Source: Nocardia ignorata NBRC 108230 (GTDB lineage Bacteria > Actinomycetota > Actinomycetes > Mycobacteriales > Mycobacteriaceae). From it: a DNA stretch of 64,000 nucleotides. Below are positions 39,801 to 47,030 of this stretch, piece by piece. How positions within the stretch are numbered: position 1 is the stretch's first letter; every line of letters starts with the position of its first letter. The stretch spans positions 124,001-188,000 of the forward strand of contig NZ_BDBI01000009.1 of assembly GCF_001612905.1 (NCBI RefSeq). The letters are read 5' to 3'. The notes below the pieces were generated by a model. The model ran no database searches, had not been told where the DNA came from, and was given only the letters and a program-made list of their open reading frames with translations. The position numbers and the translations under genes were made by a program.

Positions 39801-40246
39801 TCTGGACCCCAGAGGACAAGGAGAATGCTCCAGTCGCAACCGATTCGCTTCTTCTCGTCCGCCCTGATGTCGCGCAGAAGCAGCGCGCGGACGAACCCGG
39901 GCCTGAACCGACACCGGGATCCGGCCACGAACATGATCCGGGCACCGCTCCGTCGCCGGCCCACAAGTCGAATAGTGGTTCGTCGCAGACGCCTAAGTTC
40001 GATGTCGCCTGGCCGTCGCGGTTTTACGGGGTGAAGACCCTGAACTCCGACAAGATCGCACTGGAGTTCAAGAACATTGCCGACGAGGTGCTTGCGCACC
40101 TTCGTTCCGGTGAGAACACCAGTGTGACGGTGCGGATCGAGATCGAGGCGACTGACACCGAGGGTTTCAACGAGAGCCGGGTTCGAACCGTCTCCGAGAA
40201 CGCGAGGACACTCAAGTTCGATCAGTCCGGGTTCGAGGAGGCCTGA
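36875..40246 (+). CDS. Swt1-type HEPN domain fused to DUF499 ATPase
   Basis: The ATG at 36875 is one base after the previous stop (TGAC-ATG). Residues 1-150 are a HEPN domain of the Swt1 type with the RNase motif R-x4-H (LREVRNQWAHNG; Arg105, His110). The rest is a DUF499 ATPase related to BrxC/PglY: LQTNFGGGKTHSM (Walker A, Lys261) and AVILIDEWVAYAR (Walker B, Asp370-Glu371). A Pro/Ser-rich linker near residue 1010 leads to a C-terminal domain (TVRIEIEATDTEGF). The product is 1,123 aa. In BREX and related systems such ATPases couple sensing to effector action; here the HEPN could supply RNA cleavage. The fusion is seen; the role is inferred. Confidence 0.88.
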   Translation: MALSNRDRIDRMFQVLTPALDDFISTVVGQGDPSLGAVWTKLVQAKDSKNGAPSTKAYDALDPQVQFRILTEGNITTGFKPGWRPFNQAIGRSGETFANELREVRNQWAHNGTFTDDDAYRALDTGERLLKLIGAGKDADEVRLIRLNLRRVTADKDDKKVLKAAVDNPEAAGLRPWREVLQPHDDVATGNFHASEFAADLYKVATGGEVDSDYADPVEFFRRTYLTEGLRSLIGRAVRRLAGDDNASPVINLQTNFGGGKTHSMLSLWHVAAGLPVGSFPQETQELLTANGYSATKVNRVAIVGNHFSPSGATKEDGTHVNTIWGELAWQLGGPEGYTVVAKADRDRTHPGETLHQLLAKYAPAVILIDEWVAYARSLVGRDDLAGGTFDDQFTFAQSLTEAAKGTKGVLLAISIPASETGDTNDKIVAGNAEEVGGQNGLEAVKRLQNVVRRVADQWRPASSTEAYHIVKQRLFKQPDAAALAAIGATARAYVEMYRKFSDDFPREARDTAYENRIKRTYPIHPELFDTLYEEWSSLERFQQTRGVLCLMSTVIHALWTGEDQSPMIMPASIPLATSNVNSQLTQYLHDSWKAIIDADVDGSNSEPARIDKDKPLFGQRALTKRLARTVFFGAAPTIAPGSVHKGIGAQRVFLGTAIPGDIPGNFHSALTQLGDRATYFYSGSGKYWYDVQPNISRAAKDQAERLHKEDVWVEIVRRLQDQGRKRGDFVGVHVCPESNADIPDTDEARLVILHPKVAHKRGADTAAKAFAHQATEHRGSSNRTHRNALVYLAADEARLEELNSATRDYLGWKHVLANETDLDLTQNQKNQASQRATQADQTVTARLLQSFTWALVPAQPDPGAPFLIKETKVEGQSDALADRVSKRLGNDGDLSTRQAAATIRLAIGKIPQIWKDGHVSLGSLWALYAQYPYMPRLRDRSVLDVGIFDLPMIWQTDAFALAAGYDAAAGRYIGLWTPEDKENAPVATDSLLLVRPDVAQKQRADEPGPEPTPGSGHEHDPGTAPSPAHKSNSGSSQTPKFDVAWPSRFYGVKTLNSDKIALEFKNIADEVLAHLRSGENTSVTVRIEIEATDTEGFNESRVRTVSENARTLKFDQSGFEEA

Positions 40247-40284
40247 GCCTGCAGGTCACGGGGCAGGTTGACCTTCAAGAGGTC

Positions 40285-40545
40285 ATGGTGCTGGCGACCA
40301 ACACGCTCACCGGTGCTCGTGCCCCGATGCACCAGTACCGGTGGGGGTGCCGCGGTGCCTCGGATGTGCGCACCTTCGCGCGATTATGCGGCCATACGGC
40401 GGAGTGGCAAGGCGACATTCGACACCGCTTGGACTGCGGTATCGTTGCTGTCTGGGGTCGTCGACCTGGACTGCACCAACCGATCTGGTCGTGTTCGCTT
40501 GGTCCGGCACCGGAATGGGACCAGAGCGAGTTGGCAGGAAAATGA
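40285..40545 (+). CDS. small hypothetical ORF translationally coupled to the next helicase
   Basis: The 86-residue ORF (MVLATNTLTGARAPMHQYRW, DVRTFARLCGHTAEWQGDIR) ends in TGA at 40543-40545, overlapping the ATG of the helicase in an ATGA junction, which is strong operon evidence. The frame stays open upstream into the end of the DUF499 gene, so a non-ATG start near 40255 is possible. The sequence has Cys, Trp and His residues but no family I recognise. It may be a whole small protein or a remnant. No start-proximal ribosome binding site is obvious. Confidence 0.5.
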   Translation: MVLATNTLTGARAPMHQYRWGCRGASDVRTFARLCGHTAEWQGDIRHRLDCGIVAVWGRRPGLHQPIWSCSLGPAPEWDQSELAGK

Positions 40546-43205
40546 ACAAGGATCAACGGGCACAGCTCGCCGGAGTCACGCACGCGGTGGCCGGGTGGGT
40601 TAGTCGAGCGCGAACCATAATTGAGCATCATGATCAGGTCGCTCGTCTGGCGTCGGAGGCCGTCGCCGCGCTGCGGCGTGAGTGCTGCGCCATCCGCCTC
40701 GAAGGTAAAACGGCGTGGCGAGTTATCCCGCTCACCAGCTCGCATAGCCACCTTCTTGGCTCGATAGCTCAATACCACAATCTACGGAAGTTGAGCGAGT
40801 TCGAGGAGCATCTTATACGTCGGCAGTTGATTGTCGAGGCCGACCAAGCAATTCGTGACTTACAGAGTGTGTCAGGGTTTCGAAGGTTCTTGCATAGCAG
40901 TAGCAAGCGTGAGGCAAGTCGAAAGGCCGCAGATTTCCTCAACGAGTTCTACCGGTGGGCGGTCGCGAATAATGTCGCATACCAACTCGAATCGCTGACG
41001 CCGAAGTCCAACGCGGTGCCAGCCGTACCCACAGCGGACGCGCTTGCCGACTGGGTCGGCCTGAGTGGGCAACTCCAAGACATCGGAGTCGCGCCACAGC
41101 TGTTAGCAGCGAGTTCTGTAGCGAGCCTAGCTGCGACTATTTCGACAATTCAGACAGCTGGTCAAAGGACTCAGGCGCTTCGAGGCAACGCGGTTAATGC
41201 CGGTAACAACGTTCGTCAGGCAGAAACCAGGCGCCTGGTAGCGGAGATGCCTGTGGATCGGCTACGAGAGGCAACCCGAGAACGCCTCCAAATCGCTCCG
41301 CTGGATAAGGCAGGCATCAAGACTGTCCTTCAGGTCCGAGAGCAAGGGCGCCTTATCGAACACATCCCAGGCCTGGGATCGATGAGCGCGACTCGGATTC
41401 TCGGTGCAGCCGAAACTTTATGGAAGACAACTCTTGACGAAACGCCAGCGCGGATCGATCTCAAGACGCGCCCGACGGAAGCAACCCAACTGCTTCGTGC
41501 TCTCGCAGCATGGGATGGTATGCGTCGAGGTGCGCCGACGTCCTTAGAGATTGCAACAGCAAACGCGCTGATTCCGCTCGGCAGAACCACGAATGCCCAG
41601 ACCAGTCATCTCCTCGTCTTCCCGACGAGTCCGCACACAGTTGCGGCTTTCGATGATTTGCTCGTCGGCCTTGGGCGTCGCGCTCGAGAACTAAACACCA
41701 CTGACGCGCTGACCGGAACAGGCTCCGGTGGCAAGGCCGTCGGAGATCCATGGCACGACTTTCAGTCTCGTCCCGCAGACTACTTCGCGCTGCTTTCGGA
41801 GCTCGGATTCCTCACGGAAGACGAGCGGAAGACACGAGGTGACCTCCCAGAAGTCATTGTCGAGTCCATTCGAAAATTTGAACTAAACATCGAATACCTG
41901 CTCGCGTCGCTCCGTGGGTACCAAAGTTTTGGCGCACGGTTTGCGCTTGTGCAACGGAAGGTTATTATCGGCGACGAGATGGGTCTCGGAAAGACAATTG
42001 AAGCACTTGCAGTTCTGGCACATCTACGCGCCACGGGAAATCACCACACGGTCGTTGTCTGTCCCGCGGCGGTTGTGACGAACTGGGTGAGGGAGATTGC
42101 GTCGAAGTCGAGGTTGCGACCGCATCGGGTTCATGGCGCAGGTAGGGAAAGTGCAGCACGTAGTTGGATCAATTCCGGCGGTGTTGCTGTGACAACCTAC
42201 GAAACCCTGGCATGGTTTGATAGCCGTTTAGCCGAGGTGGGCAAGATCGGATGCGTTGTTGTTGACGAAGCCCACTACATAAAGAACCCGGCGGCGAAAA
42301 GATCTCAACGTACGTCCACCCTGATTTCTAACGCTGACCGGGCGATCCTCCTCACGGGAACGCCACTGGAGAATCGACTCGAAGAGTTCCGCTATCTTGT
42401 GGGGTACGTCAGACCTGAGCTCGTCGTCGACGCAGACGAGTTCACCCCGGCACGCTTCCGCAAGCAGGTTGCGCCCGCCTACTTGCGCCGAAACCAAGAA
42501 GACGTACTTGTGGAGCTTCCTGATCTGGTCGAAGTCAACGAGTGGGTGCCGATCTCGGACGAGGACAGCGTGACGTATCGGGCGGCGGTCACGGCTGGAA
42601 ATTTCATGGCCATGCGGCAAGCTGCGATGTCACGGCATGGCTCGGGCAAAGTGCAACGGCTTATCGAAATCGTGAGAGAAGCTGAGGAAAACAACCGTAG
42701 AGTGCTCGTATTCTCCCACTTCCGCGCGGTGTTGGACCTGGTCATGGCGGCGCTTCCAGGTAAGGTCTACGGGCCTCTCACCGGTTCAGTGCCCGCACAG
42801 GCTCGGCAGACGATGGTCGATCAGTTCCAGAAGGCCGAGCATGGATCAGTATTGGTGGCACAAATCGTGGCCGGCGGAGTTGGTCTGAATATCCAGGCGG
42901 CGTCGGTGGTGGTCATATGCGAGCCGCAGTTGAAGCCGACGATAGAATGGCAGGCTATCGCGCGTGCGCACCGAATGGGGCAGCTGGAGTCTGTTCAGGT
43001 TCACCGGCTGCTTTCGGAAGAAGGTGTTGACGTGCGCATTACCGAGATTTTGGCCCACAAACGGGCGATGTTCGAGGAATTCGCGAAGAGGAGCGAGACT
43101 GCAGGAAGCGCACCAGAGGCATACGATGTTTCGGAAGCCGACCTCACGCGGGACGTGATCGCCAGCGAGCGGGAACGGCTGTTTTCGGCAGGCGCGAAAG
43201 TCTGA
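40542..43205 (+). CDS. SNF2 helicase with helix-hairpin-helix N-terminal region
   Basis: The ATG at 40542 is set by a GGCAGGAAA ribosome binding site and the ATGA overlap. The 887-residue product has about 450 N-terminal residues without known domain except a helix-hairpin-helix at residues about 255-295 (EHIPGLGSMSATRILGA), a DNA-binding element. The SF2 core follows: GDEMGLGKTIEAL (Walker A, Lys484), VVDEAHYIKNP (DEAH at 575), ILLTGTPLENRLEEF, VFSHFRAVLD, GGVGLNIQAA and AIARAHRMGQ. Base composition is less GC-rich than flanking genes, suggesting recent acquisition. It ends the cluster, 72 bp from a convergent gene. Confidence 0.88.
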   Translation: MNKDQRAQLAGVTHAVAGWVSRARTIIEHHDQVARLASEAVAALRRECCAIRLEGKTAWRVIPLTSSHSHLLGSIAQYHNLRKLSEFEEHLIRRQLIVEADQAIRDLQSVSGFRRFLHSSSKREASRKAADFLNEFYRWAVANNVAYQLESLTPKSNAVPAVPTADALADWVGLSGQLQDIGVAPQLLAASSVASLAATISTIQTAGQRTQALRGNAVNAGNNVRQAETRRLVAEMPVDRLREATRERLQIAPLDKAGIKTVLQVREQGRLIEHIPGLGSMSATRILGAAETLWKTTLDETPARIDLKTRPTEATQLLRALAAWDGMRRGAPTSLEIATANALIPLGRTTNAQTSHLLVFPTSPHTVAAFDDLLVGLGRRARELNTTDALTGTGSGGKAVGDPWHDFQSRPADYFALLSELGFLTEDERKTRGDLPEVIVESIRKFELNIEYLLASLRGYQSFGARFALVQRKVIIGDEMGLGKTIEALAVLAHLRATGNHHTVVVCPAAVVTNWVREIASKSRLRPHRVHGAGRESAARSWINSGGVAVTTYETLAWFDSRLAEVGKIGCVVVDEAHYIKNPAAKRSQRTSTLISNADRAILLTGTPLENRLEEFRYLVGYVRPELVVDADEFTPARFRKQVAPAYLRRNQEDVLVELPDLVEVNEWVPISDEDSVTYRAAVTAGNFMAMRQAAMSRHGSGKVQRLIEIVREAEENNRRVLVFSHFRAVLDLVMAALPGKVYGPLTGSVPAQARQTMVDQFQKAEHGSVLVAQIVAGGVGLNIQAASVVVICEPQLKPTIEWQAIARAHRMGQLESVQVHRLLSEEGVDVRITEILAHKRAMFEEFAKRSETAGSAPEAYDVSEADLTRDVIASERERLFSAGAKV

Positions 43206-43226
43206 AACAATCGACTCGTTGCCCGG

Positions 43227-43258
43227 GCTCGCCAACAGCGCATAATACTTCGGCGAGC
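43227..43258. terminator. possible bidirectional hairpin
   Basis: Arms GCTCGCC (43227-43233) and GGCGAGC (43252-43258) pair with an 18-nt loop between the converging helicase and RNase III-like genes. The 7-bp stem is weak and there is no U-tract, but the position is right for a shared terminator. Confidence 0.3.
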
Positions 43259-43277
43259 GTCGTCAGTAGGCCGACGC

Positions 43278-46082
43278 CTAGGGCGAACCCATCGGCGACT
43301 CGGGTGACAACTCGGGTACGCTTGTGCCGGTGCGGGTCTGACTCTTTTGCGGACGGAGGCGATTCATGAGTGCCTCCTCCGCCGCTACGATTCCGGTCAG
43401 CTGGGCCGCAGTTGGTCTCGTCGCCTGATCATCAGCACCGTCCAGAGCGCAGAGAAGTTCGTTGAGCCCTTCCCGAACGTCATTGAGCCACGGATCTTGC
43501 CAAGCGTGACGCGCCGCTTCGATTCCGCACTGCGTCAGCGGATCGTCGGTTGGCTGTGCGGAGGGGATGGTCAGAACCACCATATCGGCCGTACGCGCCC
43601 ATGATGCTGTGCCGACGATGCTGTCGACGGCGTTGACGATCGGCCCGAGTGCGTCCGAGAACGTGGAACCTGACAGACGCAGCGCCACCGAGTGTGCAGC
43701 GTAGTCACTGCGCCGTTCGATCTCGAGAATGGCGTGTGTCTCGAGCGCGAGCGTTTTCGCGGCCGTCTCAACATAGTCCAGGACGGCTTGCCATGGATCG
43801 GCCTCCGCGGCTGCAGCCAGCAGTGTTTCGAGCAACGCAAGTCTCGCGGGTTGGATTCCTGTGCGCCACTGCAGGATTCGGAGCTCTACATCCAGGAGCT
43901 CCGTTGTGGCAACGGGGAGATTCTGGGCCACCCAATGCTTGACGGCGTCGCGGCGTCGCTTCTTCAGCACAGCCCCGTAGAAGAGCTCGAGGCGGCTTGC
44001 GATCGCCGATGCATCGCCCGGTAGCAGCCGTGAACGCGCCTGGGTCCACCGAGCAAAGTCGTCGTATGCCCCAGCTGCGAGGAAGTCGACGCCGAGTTGA
44101 CCGGAAGTGAGGGCCTTCGCGGCATTTGGTCGGTGCGGATCGACCGCGCCCAGTTCGGCAAGAAACATCCCTCGCAGCAGAGCATCGGCAGCTGGTGATG
44201 GTTCGGTGTATTCGCCGAACAAGACGTGAAGGACACCGTCCGCGGCGCTGTGTTTTGCCTGGACCTTGCTGCTTTTCCAATCGCCGCGCCATTGCGGTTG
44301 TCCAGCCACCTGGAGCGTCACGGTAGCGCGGAATTTCTTCTCGTGGTCCCGGCCTTGCTGTTCGAAGTCGAAGTCGAACTCGGCTTTGACCTTCGCGCAG
44401 TACTCCTGTAGCTGGGTGGTTGGGTCGATCCGTGGGGTGAATGAGGTCAGCCACTGGGCAAGGACTACGGGCTGGCGCTCCATCAATAGGTCGCCATTGG
44501 CGCGCCATGCGGCGCCGACGAGCGATTGCGCGACGTCGGATTTGATCGACGTAGTCAACGCGGTGCCGGAGGACCGGAGAACTCCGTTCGCTAGGGGCAT
44601 CGTGTCGAACAACTTCGCTACCGCTTCATCAGTAACCGATGGTGAGGCGACGGTCCGCGGCGGTAGCCGAAAAGTGGTGTCGAAAGCGCGCAGCGCGCAG
44701 TGATGGTGAACCAGGTGTGTCAGGGCTTCGGAGCCCTCCGTTGCCAGCGCGCCGTAGTCGTTCTGTCGTGCTTCGGCGACCACCCGTGGATGCTCGTATG
44801 TCCAAGAACGATGCGTCAAAGCCTGACTGATCAGGCCTGCATCGGCGACCTCGAACGCCTGTTTGCCCCACTCGCGTGCTGCAACATGCTGGGGAAGATT
44901 CGCACGATAGGGCATCGGCCACGTCGCTTTTCTCGGCGCGGAGGCCGTCGGCGTCGCAGGGGCGATGCGCGGCAAATATCGCAGAACATAGGCACGTGCC
45001 GCCAGCGCTCTCGCGGCCTTGCTCGAACCAGCGGTGGCGTCCGCCGAACGGCCATTCACCTCGACTGTCACCGTGAACCGCTTGTTGTGGTCGGGGCCGG
45101 ACTCCCTGCGGGTGTAGGTCGGTGGCCGCTTGGTGTGGGAACCGAGCAGAGTAGGCCAGTCCGGCTCTGGACTGCGCGGCTCGAATGAAACCAACTCGAG
45201 GAGCTCGTCGGCTGGTTTCTGGGACGCGGTGACAATAGACAGCGCTCCAAGGATCTGCATCGCGACTGTTTCAGGGGCGCGGCTGTTCGAGCCGCTGGCC
45301 AGGAGCGCAGCTTCTCCTTTGCCGTAGAAGGCGAGGTTATTGGACGCTACCCAGGCCCCGAGTGCGGATTTGGCCTGACTGTGAGAAGCGAGCACCGCAC
45401 TGACCTCGGTGTTCGAAGTGAAGTCGCCGCGTTGAGCTTTGACACGGTCGAGCAGCGCAGAACGCATCCATCCCCAACCGAGGTTGGCGAGAACATCGAG
45501 GGCTTCGGCGCTGACCGGACCATCCGACATCGACTCGTATAGGTAGCTACGGTGTAGGCAGGCCCAGCGCAGCCATCGCATCGCGTCATCGTCGAGATCG
45601 ATGTCGAGTTTGGCGATCTCGCGGATGAGAGCATTTGACGCCTGCGGTAACCACGGCGAGTCCGGGGCCTGCGGGTAGGAACTGCTCCACTCCGTCGGTT
45701 GAACGGAGGCCAGTCCAGTATTCGCAGCATTTGTCGACCCCGAGTGCTTGGCACCGCCGACGCTGCCTGGCTGGGACGGCTGTAGTTCGTTCTGCAGCCA
45801 TGGTCGAAACGCCGGTGTTTGTCCTGAGCGGATCAGTCGCTCGATTTCGAGGACCTCTTGTGACCACGTTTCCTGGCCAGAAAGTACCAATCTGATGCGC
45901 AGACGTGCCAATGACGTCAGCAGTTTGGCGACAGGGATCGAATGATTGCCATTTATCGCGACCTTTCGGGTGAGTGCTGCAGCGTGAAGTCGCAACGCCA
46001 TCTTGTGTAGCGGCTCAGGTGGGGGCGGGTCGCCAAGCGCGGAAATCCCAACCCATCTGTTTCCGAAGCTGTAGGCCGTCAT
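43278..46082 (-). CDS. tandem RNase III-like/dsRBM protein, Dicer-like order
   Basis: ATG 46082, 934 residues. By motif reading: an RNase III-like domain at about 155-300 (HRSYLYESM, ALDVLANLGWGWM, FYGKGEAAL, ETVAMQILGAL); a double-stranded RNA-binding motif at about 310-370 (GPDHNKRFTVTVEV, GSSKAARALAARAYVLRYL); a second RNase III-like domain at about 405-548 (ALTHRSWTYEHP, SIKSDVAQSLVGAAW); and a second dsRBM at about 556-622 (GRDHEKKFRATVTL, KVQAKHSAADGVLHVL). About 310 C-terminal residues are unknown. The catalytic acids of LEFLGD and DAFEAL are changed in domain 1 (LDVLAN; VAMQIL) and partly in domain 2 (SDVAQSL), so cleavage activity is doubtful. It is convergent with the helicase cluster. 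Confidence 0.7.
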   Translation of the reverse strand: MTAYSFGNRWVGISALGDPPPPEPLHKMALRLHAAALTRKVAINGNHSIPVAKLLTSLARLRIRLVLSGQETWSQEVLEIERLIRSGQTPAFRPWLQNELQPSQPGSVGGAKHSGSTNAANTGLASVQPTEWSSSYPQAPDSPWLPQASNALIREIAKLDIDLDDDAMRWLRWACLHRSYLYESMSDGPVSAEALDVLANLGWGWMRSALLDRVKAQRGDFTSNTEVSAVLASHSQAKSALGAWVASNNLAFYGKGEAALLASGSNSRAPETVAMQILGALSIVTASQKPADELLELVSFEPRSPEPDWPTLLGSHTKRPPTYTRRESGPDHNKRFTVTVEVNGRSADATAGSSKAARALAARAYVLRYLPRIAPATPTASAPRKATWPMPYRANLPQHVAAREWGKQAFEVADAGLISQALTHRSWTYEHPRVVAEARQNDYGALATEGSEALTHLVHHHCALRAFDTTFRLPPRTVASPSVTDEAVAKLFDTMPLANGVLRSSGTALTTSIKSDVAQSLVGAAWRANGDLLMERQPVVLAQWLTSFTPRIDPTTQLQEYCAKVKAEFDFDFEQQGRDHEKKFRATVTLQVAGQPQWRGDWKSSKVQAKHSAADGVLHVLFGEYTEPSPAADALLRGMFLAELGAVDPHRPNAAKALTSGQLGVDFLAAGAYDDFARWTQARSRLLPGDASAIASRLELFYGAVLKKRRRDAVKHWVAQNLPVATTELLDVELRILQWRTGIQPARLALLETLLAAAAEADPWQAVLDYVETAAKTLALETHAILEIERRSDYAAHSVALRLSGSTFSDALGPIVNAVDSIVGTASWARTADMVVLTIPSAQPTDDPLTQCGIEAARHAWQDPWLNDVREGLNELLCALDGADDQATRPTAAQLTGIVAAEEALMNRLRPQKSQTRTGTSVPELSPESPMGSP

Positions 46083-46580
46083 ACGATCGACCAGCTATCC
46101 GGCAGCACTCAGCACGACCCTTCCCATATGCCCACCTACGCTAGCACTTTGGCGCATGACTCGAGCGCCGAACAAGATTATCGCGTCGTGACGGTCGCTG
46201 CAGTCAGAGGTCGAATTTCCTGGCGGCCCCGACAGCGGTCTGGCGCAGGTGGTTCAATGGCGGCAGTTTGTCTGTCGGCCAATCGGCAGTGCCGAACGGG
46301 CGTCGGGCCCTTTCTTCATCGGGTGGTCAATCTTCGTACCGCCTGCACTGCGCTGTCCGTAGCTGTCGTTCTCGCCATGAGAGGCTCACGAAGTGCTCGC
46401 GTCGCTCGCGGCTGAGGGTCAGGCTGCCGTTGAATCGCAACTGGCGAACGCCCTCCCGTCAATGGTGACGAACTCTCCCGCGCGTAAGCCATCCGACGGG
46501 TCGATCACGTGTGCCCTCAGCTGCGGTGATATGCGTTCTAATTACCGGCCGAATCTGTAGCCGAGCCTGTGGTGCGGGGA
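46083..46580. other. about 500 bp without a convincing gene
   Basis: This segment lies upstream of the RNase III-like gene and downstream of the minus-strand gene at 46581. Only short overlapping frames with poor codon bias are seen. It should hold the promoter of the RNase III-like gene. Confidence 0.4.
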
Positions 46581-46982
46581 TCACCGCAGGCCGGTGCCTG
46601 GTTTCCGGTGTGGCTGGAGGACCTCGATCTGAGTCGGCTCAGGCAGAATGCGAGGGCGTTCGTCGGTGTACCAGGCGTATTCGATGCTGCTGAGCCACCC
46701 ATTGTCGATCCAGAGGATGATCTCCCCGACCGGTGAACCGTTGTGGTCGGTGACGGCGGCATTGGCGTAGATCCCATCGGCTGCCGAGGCTGGTCGAGCG
46801 GACTTCGGATCCACCGCCAGATCGACACTGGGTGACCCGACGCCCCACGTCGCGACGACGTGTGAATGGGGAATCTGCGCACGAAGTTCCTCGGCGTCAA
46901 CGCCACCGACCGACAGCAATTTGGTGACGACCTCGGATTCGAGGGCGGTAAGCGGCCGTGGCTGATCGGATGTGGTGTTCAT
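46581..46982 (-). CDS. small hypothetical protein, 133 aa
   Basis: The start is the ATG at 46980-46982 (MNTTSDQPRPLTALESEVVT) with GGGAAAGG upstream. The N-terminus is helical, and the C-terminal half is a small alpha/beta domain ending GEIILWIDNGWLSSIEYAWY, then TDERPRILPEPTQIEV. This phrase is typical of a widespread actinobacterial small-protein family of unknown function, some of whose members look like immunity proteins. There is no signal peptide. It is followed by the secreted lipase gene on the same strand after a short gap. Confidence 0.6.
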   Translation of the reverse strand: MNTTSDQPRPLTALESEVVTKLLSVGGVDAEELRAQIPHSHVVATWGVGSPSVDLAVDPKSARPASAADGIYANAAVTDHNGSPVGEIILWIDNGWLSSIEYAWYTDERPRILPEPTQIEVLQPHRKPGTGLR

Positions 46983-47030
46983 CGGTCTACTGATACCTTT
47001 CCCTGCGGACAATCTCACCTGGGCCGGGCG

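Noticed and set aside
38648..40099. Long minus-strand frame inside the DUF499 gene
   Set aside because: No recognised motifs; the plus-strand gene is clear.
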